DNA from: Hephaestia sp. MAHUQ-44
GTDB lineage: Bacteria > Pseudomonadota > Alphaproteobacteria > Sphingomonadales > Sphingomonadaceae
Length of the DNA stretch: 64,000 nt
Assembly (NCBI RefSeq): GCF_023806085.1
Contig: NZ_JAMSLX010000007.1
Coordinates: 124,001 to 188,000, forward strand
Direction of reading: 5' to 3'
Made by a program: the position numbers and the translations under genes. Positions 25,640-34,913 of the stretch are shown here, piece by piece (position 1 is the stretch's first letter; every line of letters begins with the position of its first letter). Below the pieces are notes generated by a model. That model saw only the letters and a list, made by a program, of their open reading frames with translations, was not told the DNA's origin and ran no database searches.

Positions 25640-26914
25640 ATGCGTCCGCTTTTTCCATCCGCTGCCGTGTGCGAACAGAAATACGCACTCCTCTCTTCGC
25701 TGCGCGCGCAGGGGGCACCGATCCACACGCTTGGTAGCGATATCCCGGGCCCCGATTCGGTGTTCCTGGTCGCCGAGGGCGAAACCCCGCCGGTCCCGGC
25801 GCGGACGCTGGTGATGGCCGCCGAGGGGCGGTATTTTCAGCCTGCGCACGATGGCGGCCCGGCCCGGATCGGTTATGGCAGCGACGATGCGGCGATCGGC
25901 AATGCCTTCGCCCGTGCCCTGCTCGCCGGCCCCGAAGCGCCAACCGCGGCTGATCCCGAGAGCCTCGCGCTCTATGCGCTCGCCGATCGTGTCGCCGCCG
26001 CCGATATCACGGTGTTGATCAACGGCCCCACCGGCACCGGCAAGGAAGTGCTGGCACGCACGATCCATCTGCGGTCGGCCCGCCGCAACGGCCCCTTCAT
26101 CGCGATCAATTGCGCGGCGCTGCCCGAAACCATGCTCGAAGCTCTGCTGTTCGGCCACCAGAAGGGCGCCTTCACCGGCGCCTCGTCGGGCGGCGAGGGT
26201 TTTTTCCGCGCCGCCGACGGCGGCACGCTGCTGCTCGACGAAGTGTCCGAGATGCCGCTGACGCTGCAGGCCAAGCTGCTGCGCGCGCTCCAGGAGCGCG
26301 AGGTCATTCCGATCGGCGCGACCACGCCCGAGAAGATCGACGTGCGCGTCATCGCCTGCGCCAACCGCGATCTTCAGGATGAAGTCGCCGCGGGGCGCTT
26401 CCGCGCCGATCTTTACTACCGGCTCAGCGTTTTCCCGCTCGCGACGCGCCCGCTGGCCGAGCGCCCGCAAGACATCCCCGCGCTCGCGGCAGCGCTGATC
26501 CTGCGCCACGCCGGCACGCGCGCCGCCCTGCCCTGGCCCGATGCCGCAGCGATCGCGAAGCTGGCGGCGCACGATTGGCCGGGTAATGTCCGCGAGCTCG
26601 AGAACGTCATCCAGCGTGCGTTGCTGTTCGCCACCGACGACACGATCGACGAAAGCCATATCGTGTTCGATCGCGCCGCCCCGGTGCCGATGGTGCCGTC
26701 GGCTGTGTCGGCGCCATCCGATGTCGCATCCGAAACGCTCAGCAACATCGTCCAGATGAGCGAATTCGCGCATATCCGCGAAACGCTGCGCGCCTGTGGA
26801 GGCAGCCGGATGGAAACCGCGCGCAAGCTCGGGATTTCGGAACGCACGCTGCGTTATCGCCTCGCCAAGGCCCGCGAACAGGGTGAGGACATCGCCCGGG
26901 TGGCGTCGGCATGA
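25640..26914 (+). CDS. Sigma-54-dependent flagellar transcription activator (FlbD/FleQ-like)
   Basis: AAA+ enhancer-binding protein expected to switch on the sigma-54 flagellar promoters. From the ATG at 25640 (preceded by AAGGGGGAA) it has 424 residues: an N-terminal region of about 105 residues without a recognisable phospho-acceptor aspartate, Walker A GPTGTGKE (129-136), the sigma-54 contact loop GAFTGA (176-181), Walker B GGTLLLDE (194-201), and a C-terminal Fis-type helix-turn-helix ([20 protein letters not shown]). It overlaps fliE by 4 bp and so heads the fliE operon. An in-frame ATG at 25613 is an alternative. Confidence 0.9.
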   Translation: MRPLFPSAAVCEQKYALLSSLRAQGAPIHTLGSDIPGPDSVFLVAEGETPPVPARTLVMAAEGRYFQPAHDGGPARIGYGSDDAAIGNAFARALLAGPEAPTAADPESLALYALADRVAAADITVLINGPTGTGKEVLARTIHLRSARRNGPFIAINCAALPETMLEALLFGHQKGAFTGASSGGEGFFRAADGGTLLLDEVSEMPLTLQAKLLRALQEREVIPIGATTPEKIDVRVIACANRDLQDEVAAGRFRADLYYRLSVFPLATRPLAERPQDIPALAAALILRHAGTRAALPWPDAAAIAKLAAHDWPGNVRELENVIQRALLFATDDTIDESHIVFDRAAPVPMVPSAVSAPSDVASETLSNIVQMSEFAHIRETLRACGGSRMETARKLGISERTLRYRLAKAREQGEDIARVASA

Positions 26915-27288
26915 GCGGCGTCGGCGGAATCGGCGCTGCCGGTGGCGGTGGTGCGATCGATCGCGTGATGGCGTTGCGCGCGCAAATCCTCGAACGCAAC
27001 GAGGCGCTCCAGCGAGCCGGTTCGGCAGGCGCGATTGCCGCGCCGACGCCCGCCACGGCGGCACGCCCGACCAGCTTTGCGGCCACGCTCGAAGACGCGC
27101 TCCAGAGCGTCAACAGCCAGCAGCAGCAGGCCAGTGCGCTTTCGGAAAGTTACGAACGCGGTGAAACGATCGACATCGCCAAGGTCATGCTGGCGCGCCA
27201 GCAGGCCTCGGTGGGGTTCGAGGCGACGCTGCAGGTCAGAAACAAGCTGTTGTCCGCCTACAAGGACATCATGAGCATGCCGGTGTAA
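26911..27288 (+). CDS. fliE: Hook-basal body protein FliE
   Basis: Links the MS ring to the rod. The 125-residue protein has a variable, Ala/Gly-rich N-terminus and the conserved C-terminal half FAATLEDALQSVNSQQQQA and AKVMLARQQASVGFEATLQV with RNKLLSAYKDIMSMPV, which is a typical FliE ending. Start overlaps the activator stop (ATGA); fliF follows after 3 bp. Confidence 0.94.
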   Translation: MSGVGGIGAAGGGGAIDRVMALRAQILERNEALQRAGSAGAIAAPTPATAARPTSFAATLEDALQSVNSQQQQASALSESYERGETIDIAKVMLARQQASVGFEATLQVRNKLLSAYKDIMSMPV

Positions 27289-27291
27289 CCC

Positions 27292-28983
27292 ATGAACACA
27301 GCCATCACCCCCGCCGCCGCGCCCGCCTTGCCCGAGCGTTTCGCCAACCCGCTGAAGCAGATCGGCGGGCTGTTGGCGCAGCCTGCCGTCAAGCGCAGCT
27401 TGCCGCTGATCCTGATGATCGGGCTGATCGCCGCGGCCGGGCTCGCCTGGATGATGCTGTCGACGCCGCCGCAGCGGACCTTGTTCGCGGGGCTTCCCGA
27501 TGCTGACAAGGCCGCGGTGGTGCAGGCGCTCGATCAGGCCAGGATCACCAGCCATATCGACAACGGCACCGGCGCGGTCACCGTCGCCAATGACGATTAC
27601 AACCGCGCGCGGATGCTGCTTGCGAGCCAGAATCTGCCCAAATCGGCGCCCGGCGGCTACGCCATCCTCGATAATCTGCCGATGGGGGTCAGCCGCGCGG
27701 TCGAAGGCGAACGGATGCGGCAGGCGCGCGAGACCGAAATGGCGCAATCGATCGAGGAGATCGACGCCGTCGCCGAGGCGCGTGTCCATCTCGCGATGCC
27801 CGAACATTCGGTGTTCGTGCGCGATCAGGCGGCACCATCGGCATCGGTGATCCTCAAGCTCCAGCCCGGCCGCGCGCTGTCGGACGCGCAGGTGCGCTCG
27901 GTGGTCAACCTCGTCGCCTCGTCGGTGCCGGGGATGAAGCCCGATGCGGTGACCGTCGTCGATCAGATGGGCGCCTTGCTCACCAAGCCCGATGGCGGCC
28001 GATCGTCAACCGCAGAGGGCAACGAACGGATTGCCTTCCAGCAACGCGTCGAGGACAAATACCGTCAGCAGCTCGCGCAGTTGCTGACGCCGCTGGTCGG
28101 CGCGGACAACTTTTCGACCGAGGTGCAGGCCGAGGTCAATCTCGATGAAACGCAGGCCGCGAGCGAAAGCTACAAGGACGGGGCGTTGCGCGCCGAACAG
28201 GGGAATTGGACGACGGCGAGCGGCAACGGCCCGCAGGCCGCCGGTGGTATTCCCGGTGCGCTCTCCAACACCCCGCCGCCCGCCAGCACGGTCGCCGTGC
28301 CGCAACCCGCCGCCGCCGCGCCCGCTGCCGGGGCGCCCGCGCCGGCAGCCGTGGCCACCGCCGCCCCGGGGGCCGGGCCGATGCCCGATGCGATGAAGGC
28401 GAGCGACAATTATTCGCGCGATTATGCGCTCGGCAAAGAGGTTTCGGTGACGCGCCAGGCGCCCGGCGAGATCAAGCGGCTGTCGGTCGCGGTGCTGCTG
28501 CGCCAGCCCGAGGGCAAGCCGCGCGGCAATGCCGAGATCGCGCAGATCGAGCAACTCGTGAAGGCAGCGGTGGGCTTCGACGCCAATCGCAGCGATCAGG
28601 TCACCGTCATCAGCCGCAGCTTCGCCGGCGTGCCCGATCTGGCGGCGGGCCAGCCCTGGTACGAAGCCGGGTGGCTGCCGATGGTGGTGCGCAACGCCAC
28701 CGCGATCCTGATCGCGCTGCTGGTGCTGATCCTTGGCGTCCGCCCGCTCGCGCGGACCTTGCTCAAGAAGCGCGACGAGGCCGGCGTGCGCGCCGCGCTG
28801 GGTCGCCCGATGGGCAATCCGCAGGGCGCGCCGCACACGCCGGGGGCCGAGGTGAGCATCGACATGCTCGAAAGCAGCCGTGGCTATGACGATCGCGTCG
28901 GGCTGGTGCGGGGCTTCACGCGTGACAATCCTACCCGCGCGGCGCTCGCCGTGCGCGACATGATCAAGGCGGACGCACAGTGA
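27292..28983 (+). CDS. fliF: Flagellar MS-ring protein FliF
   Basis: Forms the membrane/supramembrane ring. The 563-residue protein has a first membrane helix near residues 37-57, the RBM/YscJ-type domain with TLFAGLPDADKAAVVQALDQ and YAILDNLPMGVSRAVEGERM, an Ala/Pro-rich linker near 330-360, a second membrane helix near 463-483 and the FliG-binding tail. Full length. It overlaps fliG. Confidence 0.96.
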   Translation: MNTAITPAAAPALPERFANPLKQIGGLLAQPAVKRSLPLILMIGLIAAAGLAWMMLSTPPQRTLFAGLPDADKAAVVQALDQARITSHIDNGTGAVTVANDDYNRARMLLASQNLPKSAPGGYAILDNLPMGVSRAVEGERMRQARETEMAQSIEEIDAVAEARVHLAMPEHSVFVRDQAAPSASVILKLQPGRALSDAQVRSVVNLVASSVPGMKPDAVTVVDQMGALLTKPDGGRSSTAEGNERIAFQQRVEDKYRQQLAQLLTPLVGADNFSTEVQAEVNLDETQAASESYKDGALRAEQGNWTTASGNGPQAAGGIPGALSNTPPPASTVAVPQPAAAAPAAGAPAPAAVATAAPGAGPMPDAMKASDNYSRDYALGKEVSVTRQAPGEIKRLSVAVLLRQPEGKPRGNAEIAQIEQLVKAAVGFDANRSDQVTVISRSFAGVPDLAAGQPWYEAGWLPMVVRNATAILIALLVLILGVRPLARTLLKKRDEAGVRAALGRPMGNPQGAPHTPGAEVSIDMLESSRGYDDRVGLVRGFTRDNPTRAALAVRDMIKADAQ

Positions 28984-29990
28984 TGGAAACCACACTACGC
29001 AGCTATACCGGGGTCGAACGCGCCGCGGTGCTGATGATGCTCGTCGGCGAGGAGGAAGCCGCGGCGATCCTCCAGAAGCTCGAACCCGAAGAGGTCCGCA
29101 AGCTCGGCAGCGCGATGTTCGCGGTCGCCGATGTGCGCGAGGACGAGGTCGAGACCGTGCTCGACGATTTCGTCGCCAAGGCGCGCGAGCGGACCGCGAT
29201 CGGTTTCGATCCGCGCCCGCAGATCGAAACGATGATGACGCGGGCGCTGGGCCCCGAAAAGGCCGAGAATGTGCTCGCGCGCATCATCCCGACGCAGGAT
29301 GCCTGCCAGATCGACCTGCTCGACTGGCTCGAGCCGGCCGATATCGCGAGCATTATTGAAAAGGAGCATCCGCAGGTTGCGGCGCTGCTGATCGCCAATC
29401 TCGATCCGGCGGTCGGTGCCAAGGTGCTCGAATTGCTGCCCGATGGCGTGCAGCCCGATATCATGCACCGGATCGCGCGATTGGGGTCGATCACCCCTGA
29501 GGCGGTCGAGATGCTCAACGCGCTGCTCGCGGTGCGGCCCAGCTCGCGTCAGCAGACGGCGGGCTTCATGCTCGGCGGCACGCGCGAGGCGGCGAAGATT
29601 ATGTCGAGCGCGCGCAAGGCGACCGGCGAACGCGTCATGCCCAAACTGGCCAAGATCGATCGCGAGACCGCCAAGGCGATCGAGGAAGCGATGTTCGTGT
29701 TCGAAAATCTGCTCGAAATGGACGACAAGAACCTCGGCACCTTCATCCGCAACGTCGATGGCGACGTGCTCACCAAGGCGCTCAAGGGCGTCGAGGAGGG
29801 GGTGCGCAACCGCTTCCTCGGCTGCATGTCGCAGCGCGCGGCCGACGGCATCCGCGACGAGATGGAAGCGCGCGGGCCGATGCGGCTCACCGAAGTGCTC
29901 GAGGCGCAAAAGACGATGATCCAGATCGCGCGCGCGCTCGCCAAGGACGGCACGATCATGCTCGGCGGGGGCGAAGACGATTATGTCTGA
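28983..29990 (+). CDS. fliG: Flagellar motor switch protein FliG
   Basis: Rotor protein that transmits stator torque. The 335-residue protein has the N-terminal SYTGVERAAVLMMLVGEEEA segment, the middle EHPQVAALLIANLDP motif (EHPQ) near residue 126, and the C-terminal torque domain with ETAKAIEEAMFVFENLLEMD and DKNLGTFIRNVDGDVLTKAL, keeping the charged residues. The ATG at 28983 overlaps the fliF stop by 1 bp; a GTG one codon earlier is equally possible. Confidence 0.95.
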   Translation: METTLRSYTGVERAAVLMMLVGEEEAAAILQKLEPEEVRKLGSAMFAVADVREDEVETVLDDFVAKARERTAIGFDPRPQIETMMTRALGPEKAENVLARIIPTQDACQIDLLDWLEPADIASIIEKEHPQVAALLIANLDPAVGAKVLELLPDGVQPDIMHRIARLGSITPEAVEMLNALLAVRPSSRQQTAGFMLGGTREAAKIMSSARKATGERVMPKLAKIDRETAKAIEEAMFVFENLLEMDDKNLGTFIRNVDGDVLTKALKGVEEGVRNRFLGCMSQRAADGIRDEMEARGPMRLTEVLEAQKTMIQIARALAKDGTIMLGGGEDDYV

Positions 29991-30774
29991 TGCACGCCGG
30001 GCGGACGCCCAGCCCGAATTCACCGCCGGATTCGCCTCGCGCCACGAACTGGCGGCGCACATCCTGGCGCAGGCTTTCGCGCCGCGCACGCGGGATTTCG
30101 CGCCGTCGGACATCAAGCAGCGCGCGGGCGGCAAGGCCAGGCCCAAGGGCCCGGTCGGTTTCGCACCGCAAGGTAAGACCGAGGCGACACCCAGACATTT
30201 CGCGCCCGCCGATCCCGACACCAACCCCACCGAGGGCTGGGATCCGTTCGACCCCGATGCGACCCAGCAGGAAAGCACGGGCTTTCTCGATCCGGTCGCC
30301 GCCGCCCAGGCCGCCGGCTATGCCGAGGGCCTGGCCGCCGCGCGCGCCGAGGCTGCCGAGGCGGCGCTGCGCGATCGTGGGCTGGTCGAGGGCATTGCCG
30401 CCGCGCTCAACGCCGGCGATCGCTACGATCGTGAGCGGATGGCGGCGCAATTGCGCCAGACCGTGTTGTTGCTCGTGCGCCGGATCGTCGGCGAGACCGA
30501 GATCGACGCCACGCTGCTCGCCGCGCGGATCGAGGCTGCGATCGATATGCTCGCCGACGCCGCCGAAGCGGCGCTGCTCCGGGTCAACCCGGCCGATGTC
30601 GCGCTGCTCGACGGCAAATTGCCCGGCACCATTTTCGCCGCGGGCGATGCCGAGGTGAAGCGCGGCAGCTTCGTGCTCGAATCGGCCTCGACGATCGTCG
30701 AGGAAGGCCCCGATCTGTGGCTCGAACAGCTCGTTCAGGCGATCGATCAGGTCGCGGTGCCGCCGCTGTGCTGA
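29983..30774 (+). CDS. fliH: Flagellar export ATPase regulator FliH
   Basis: Peripheral stator-like regulator of FliI. The 263-residue protein has a low-complexity N-terminal half and a C-terminal half from about residue 100 with a repetitive AAAQAAGYAEGLAAARAEAA helix and the conserved QLRQTVLLLVRRIVGETEID segment, followed by RVNPADVALLDGKLP. Position between fliG and fliI, with overlaps on both sides, fits FliH. Confidence 0.88.
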   Translation: MSDARRADAQPEFTAGFASRHELAAHILAQAFAPRTRDFAPSDIKQRAGGKARPKGPVGFAPQGKTEATPRHFAPADPDTNPTEGWDPFDPDATQQESTGFLDPVAAAQAAGYAEGLAAARAEAAEAALRDRGLVEGIAAALNAGDRYDRERMAAQLRQTVLLLVRRIVGETEIDATLLAARIEAAIDMLADAAEAALLRVNPADVALLDGKLPGTIFAAGDAEVKRGSFVLESASTIVEEGPDLWLEQLVQAIDQVAVPPLC

Positions 30775-32102
30775 ACCGTTTTTCCGAAGATTATCTCGCG
30801 ACGATCGGCAGCGCCGATTTCGCGCCGCGGCCCAAGGTGTCGGGGCGGCTCGCCTCGTTCGACGGGCTGCTGATGGAGGCCGTCGGGCTTCAGCTTCCGG
30901 TGGGCACGGTGTGCGCGGTCGGCGGCGACAACGGCGCGGGCCGCGTCGAGGCCGAGGTGATCGGCTTTCGCAACGGCCGCACCTTGTTGATGAATCTCGG
31001 CGGCCCCGCGCCGCTGCTGCCCAAATCGCCGGTGCGCCCGCTCGGGCCTCCCGGCGAGGCCGAGGTCGGCGCCGCCTTGCTCGGCCGCGTCGTCGATGGC
31101 GCGGGCAAGCCGATCGACGGGCTCGGCCCGGTGCGCGGTGCGCAGCATTGGCCGCTCGCCGGCAAGCTCCAGAACCCGCTCGATCGCGGCCGCGTGCTCC
31201 AGTCGCTCGATGTCGGCGTGCGTGCGATCAATGGCCTGCTGACCATTGGCCAGGGCCAGCGCGTCGGCATCATGGCCGGCTCGGGGGTCGGCAAATCGGT
31301 GCTGCTCGGGATGATCGTGCGCGCGGCGGCGGCCGATGTGGTCGTGATCGGGCTGATCGGCGAGCGTTCGCGCGAAGTTGCCGATTTTCTCGAAACCAAG
31401 GTCGCGGGCGACGCGCGAAAGCGCTCGGTGGTGGTGGCGGTGCCCGCCAACCATTCGCCGGTGCTGCGCATTCGCGGCGCGCTGCGTGCCACCGCGATTG
31501 CCGAGGCGTTCCGCGCCGAGGGCAAGAAGGTGCTCCTCATCATGGATTCGCTGACCCGTGTCGCGCACGCCGGGCGCGAGATCGGGCTGGCGCTGGGCGA
31601 GCCGGCGAGCGCGCGCGGCTATCCGCCCAGCGCGATCGCGATGCTCCCCAATCTGATCGAACGTGCGGGCGCATCGGTGTCGTCGGGCGGGTCGATCACC
31701 GCGATCTACACCGTGCTTGCCGATGGCGATGACGGCAACGATCCGGTCGTCGATTCGGCGCGCTCGATCCTCGACGGGCATATCGTGCTGTCGCGCCAGC
31801 TTGCCGAACGCGGCGTCTATCCCGCGATCGATCTCGGCCCCTCGGTCAGCCGCGTGATGACCGACATCGCCGCGCGCGATCACGTGCAGGCCGCACGCGT
31901 GCTGCGGCGGCATCTCGCGACCTATGAGGAAAATCGCGATCTGGTGCTGATGGGTGCGTATCGCGCGGGCGCCGATCCGGCGATCGACGCTGCGATCGCG
32001 TGCCACCCGGCGGTGATCGAATATATCCGCCAGGACGCCGATGAGGTTGTCCCGCTCGACGCGTCGGTTACCGAACTGACCGGCGTGTTCGGCGATGGAT
32101 GA
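30768..32102 (+). CDS. fliI: Flagellum-specific export ATPase FliI
   Basis: F1-beta-like ATPase of the export apparatus. Read from the GTG at 30768, which overlaps the fliH stop, it has 444 residues, the usual length: Walker A AGSGVGKS (170-177), Walker B LLIMDSLTRVAHAGREIG, and the conserved GEPASARGYPPSAIAMLPNL and SILDGHIVLSRQLAERGVYP segments. The frame is open further upstream, but that part repeats fliH in another frame. A 45-bp gap separates it from fliJ. Confidence 0.96.
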   Translation: MLNRFSEDYLATIGSADFAPRPKVSGRLASFDGLLMEAVGLQLPVGTVCAVGGDNGAGRVEAEVIGFRNGRTLLMNLGGPAPLLPKSPVRPLGPPGEAEVGAALLGRVVDGAGKPIDGLGPVRGAQHWPLAGKLQNPLDRGRVLQSLDVGVRAINGLLTIGQGQRVGIMAGSGVGKSVLLGMIVRAAAADVVVIGLIGERSREVADFLETKVAGDARKRSVVVAVPANHSPVLRIRGALRATAIAEAFRAEGKKVLLIMDSLTRVAHAGREIGLALGEPASARGYPPSAIAMLPNLIERAGASVSSGGSITAIYTVLADGDDGNDPVVDSARSILDGHIVLSRQLAERGVYPAIDLGPSVSRVMTDIAARDHVQAARVLRRHLATYEENRDLVLMGAYRAGADPAIDAAIACHPAVIEYIRQDADEVVPLDASVTELTGVFGDG

Positions 32103-32147
32103 TGTTGCCGGGATGATTTTTGCTGAAGGCCGCACCGCACCCAAACG

Positions 32148-32570
32148 ATGACCCAGCCCCGCAAACTCGATCGCATCCTGCGCGTCCGCACGCTCCAGCT
32201 TGGGCTGTCGCGCGCGGACGAGGCGCGCGCGCAGGCCCGCGTCGATAGCGAAGCGACATTGCGCACCCGCATCGAACAGCTTTCGGAAGGGGTCGCCCCC
32301 GCCGAGGCGGCGGCGTCGACGGCGTTGTCGTTCGTCGCCGCGGCGCATTTCCGCGATCGGCTCCACCAATCCGCCGTCGCCGCCGATGAACGGTTGCGCG
32401 CGGCGCAGGCAGTGCTCGACCGCGCGGGTGAGGCACGCAAACAGGCCAGGCGCGATCAGAGCGCGGTCGAGAAGCTGATCGCGCGCGACGATGCGCTCGC
32501 CGCGCTCAAGGCGATCCGCGCGCTCGAGGAAGCGCCACCGCTTCGGAAGATCCGGCACGATCCTTGCTGA
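32148..32570 (+). CDS. fliJ: Flagellar export protein FliJ
   Basis: Coiled-coil stalk of the export ATPase. The 140-residue protein is almost all helix and rich in Ala, Arg, Glu and Gln (LDRILRVRTLQLGLSRADEA; ADERLRAAQAVLDRAGEARK), which fits FliJ in length and position right after fliI. The family is poorly conserved, so context matters. A sigma-54 promoter for the next gene overlaps its last codons. Confidence 0.83.
   Translation: MTQPRKLDRILRVRTLQLGLSRADEARAQARVDSEATLRTRIEQLSEGVAPAEAAASTALSFVAAAHFRDRLHQSAVAADERLRAAQAVLDRAGEARKQARRDQSAVEKLIARDDALAALKAIRALEEAPPLRKIRHDPC
32553..32568 (+). promoter_or_regulatory. Sigma-54 promoter inside the fliJ 3' end, driving fliK
   Basis: CGGCACGATCCTTGCT has GG-N10-GC and one change (C for T) at the outer consensus base. 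Predicted start near 32579, 31 bp before the fliK ATG. Seventeen contiguous bases are identical to the promoter at 20104-20120. Confidence 0.75.
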
Positions 32571-32609
32571 GTGTCGGTCCGGTACCAGTCCGGACGGAAC
32601 ATCTCGCTC

Positions 32610-34280
32610 ATGCTTTCGCTATCGTCAGCCCTGCCTCCCACCGTGGTTCAGATACCGGGAAGCCCCGCGATGCTCGCATCGCCGGGCGATTTCGCGGCGG
32701 CGTTTGCGGGGCTGCTGGCGGTACAGGGCGATCCCGCCGGGCCACCGATCCCACCCACCGATCGGCAGCCTGCTGCCATGCCCGGCAAGGATTTGCCGGT
32801 CGTTGCCGGGCCGGCAGGCGCGATCGCCACCGCACCGGTCATCGAAGCCGTCCTCGACGCGCCGGTGCCGGTCGCGCCGCCAGCGCACCCGGCCGAGCTA
32901 TCGACGCTATCAATCGATTCTGCGCCATCGGTGCTGCCGGTCACGCCTTCGGCGGACGGCACCCCAGCGACGGTCGCGACACCGGCGGAGCCGCCCGCCT
33001 TGCTGGCCGGCGCGGGAAAAACCACGCCGTTGCCGCGCGACGCGTTGGATACCACCAGCCAACCCATACCGACCGGCACACGCGCGCAAACCCGTAAAGG
33101 CGTGATCGCGGCCCTGCCGTTGCCGATCCCGGCGGCCCCCATGGCTCCCGCCGCCGTGCGCGGCGTGTCGGACGCACCCGGCGCTGTCGTCTCGGTACCC
33201 GCTCCTGCCGCGATGAGCGGCAAGAAGGCAAGCGAGGCAGGCGAGCTGCTGGTGGGCAGCGACACGCATGATTCGATCGTCGCGGCGCATGCGTCGCCGT
33301 TGCCCGATCCGGCGGTGCCGCTCGTCGCGGTCACGCCGACCATCACCGAGACGCTCGATCTGGTGGCGCCACCGCCCGCCGTGACCAGCGCCGTCCGCCC
33401 CCAGCGGTTCACTGCGCCGGCGACACCCGTCAGTGCAGCGCCCGCCGCACCGCCAGCGATCGTCATCGACTCTCTCGACGCACGCACACCGTCGGTGATC
33501 GCGCCGCTGCGCGCAGGGCAGCCCGAAGCGCCGGTCGTGCCCGTCTCGATGCCGCCGGGCCACGGCGCCAAGGGTACGCCCATCCCGACTGTCGCGGCCG
33601 CGATCTTACAGCAAGCACCCGTGGCGGCCCCCGATTCCACGCCCCACCCGGCGCGCGCGCGCGATCGAGCGCCCATCCAGCCGGTCGCCCAGCAGGCCTT
33701 GCCCGCCGCGCCGCCGCTCATCATGCCCGGCGCGCGCATCGCGGTTGCGGCCGCCGCGATCGGGCCCGTTTTGCCGCGCGGGCTGGCGACCGACGCCGCC
33801 GAACCGACGGCACCGCTGCTCGCAAGCCATCCCGCGGGCTCCGTCACCGCGCCGGTCGAACAGGCGCTGGCGATGCCGCGCACCCCGCTCGACATGCGGC
33901 GCGACGATTGGACGCGTGCGCTGCTCGATCGGATCGAGAAGGTGCGCGACATGACCAACGCCGCCGACACCCGGATCAAGCTCGCGCCCGACGCGCTCGG
34001 CAAGATCGACGTGGCGATGCGCAAGGACGGCGATGTCGTTCACATCAGCTTTACCGCCGATGTCGCCGCGACTCGCGCGCTGCTGGCGGAAGCGCAGCCC
34101 CGGCTGGCCGAACTCGCCGAACAGCGCGGGCTTCGGCTCGGGCAGGCGTCGGTCGATGCCGGCGCGGGCGGCGAGCGCCAGCCCCATCAGCCCGGCGCCG
34201 CGCCGGCACCGCTTCGGTCCCGCCGCGCGGCGGCGACCGACCATGACGACACCCTTACCCATAGCGGCCGCCTGGCCTGA
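32610..34280 (+). CDS. fliK: Flagellar hook-length control protein FliK
   Basis: Molecular ruler that sets hook length and switches export specificity. The 556-residue protein is long and rich in Pro/Ala up to about residue 430, as usual for FliK, then has the conserved C-terminal domain with WTRALLDRIEKVRDMTNAAD, RIKLAPDALGKIDVAMRKDG and LLAEAQPRLAELAEQRGLRL. The ATG at 32610 is preferred because it lies downstream of the predicted transcription start; a GTG at 32571 would lie upstream of it. Confidence 0.9.
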   Translation: MLSLSSALPPTVVQIPGSPAMLASPGDFAAAFAGLLAVQGDPAGPPIPPTDRQPAAMPGKDLPVVAGPAGAIATAPVIEAVLDAPVPVAPPAHPAELSTLSIDSAPSVLPVTPSADGTPATVATPAEPPALLAGAGKTTPLPRDALDTTSQPIPTGTRAQTRKGVIAALPLPIPAAPMAPAAVRGVSDAPGAVVSVPAPAAMSGKKASEAGELLVGSDTHDSIVAAHASPLPDPAVPLVAVTPTITETLDLVAPPPAVTSAVRPQRFTAPATPVSAAPAAPPAIVIDSLDARTPSVIAPLRAGQPEAPVVPVSMPPGHGAKGTPIPTVAAAILQQAPVAAPDSTPHPARARDRAPIQPVAQQALPAAPPLIMPGARIAVAAAAIGPVLPRGLATDAAEPTAPLLASHPAGSVTAPVEQALAMPRTPLDMRRDDWTRALLDRIEKVRDMTNAADTRIKLAPDALGKIDVAMRKDGDVVHISFTADVAATRALLAEAQPRLAELAEQRGLRLGQASVDAGAGGERQPHQPGAAPAPLRSRRAAATDHDDTLTHSGRLA

Positions 34281-34295
34281 ACCGAGGATTGAACG

Positions 34296-34910
34296 ATGAG
34301 CGACGACACCGAAACGACGGGCAAGAAAAAGGGCGGGATGAAGAAGATGCTGCTGATGGGCGTGGCGCTGGTCGCGCTGGTCGGCGGCGGCGTCGGCGCG
34401 GGGCTGTACGCCGCCTCGTCGGGGCTGGTCGGCGGGGGCGGCGGGGCCGCGGTCGCCAACGGCCCGCAACTCGTGCCCAAGGCACAGGAGAAGCGCGCCG
34501 CGCCGGCGGGCGGCGGCGATGGCGAGGGACATGACGAATCGCGTGCAAGCGGCGCAGGCGAATCGACCCCGCTCGGGGCCGGCGGCGATAAATATGCCTC
34601 GACCTATTACGCGCTCGAAAAAGAGTTCACCTCGAACCTTCAGGACAGTTCGCATTACATTCAGGTCGGGCTCGCGGTCGGCACGCATTACGACGATCGC
34701 GTGATCCAGAACCTGCGCACCCACGAGATTGCGGTGCGTTCGGCGGTGCTGATGACGCTCGGCGACGCCACCGAAGAGGACGTGTTCACCTCCGACGGCA
34801 AGAAGCGGCTCCAGACCAGGATCGTCGCCTCGATCAACAATGTGCTCAAACAAAAAGAGGGCTTCGGGGGAATTGGTAACGTCTACTTTACCAATTTCGT
34901 TGTTCAGTGA
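34296..34910 (+). CDS. fliL: Flagellar basal body-associated protein FliL
   Basis: Single-pass membrane protein that supports the stators. The 204-residue protein has a lysine-rich cytoplasmic tail (TGKKKGGMKKM), one membrane helix at about 18-42, a Gly/Ala-rich linker, and a periplasmic domain with EFTSNLQDSSHYIQVGLAVG and the FGGIGNVYFTNFVVQ C-terminus, all typical of FliL. It is 15 bp after fliK and 3 bp before fliM. Confidence 0.93.
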   Translation: MSDDTETTGKKKGGMKKMLLMGVALVALVGGGVGAGLYAASSGLVGGGGGAAVANGPQLVPKAQEKRAAPAGGGDGEGHDESRASGAGESTPLGAGGDKYASTYYALEKEFTSNLQDSSHYIQVGLAVGTHYDDRVIQNLRTHEIAVRSAVLMTLGDATEEDVFTSDGKKRLQTRIVASINNVLKQKEGFGGIGNVYFTNFVVQ

Positions 34911-34913
34911 GTC

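Noticed and set aside
28980..28982. GTG one codon before the fliG ATG as start
   Set aside because: Both are possible and differ by one residue; ATG was preferred by codon preference, no further evidence separates them.
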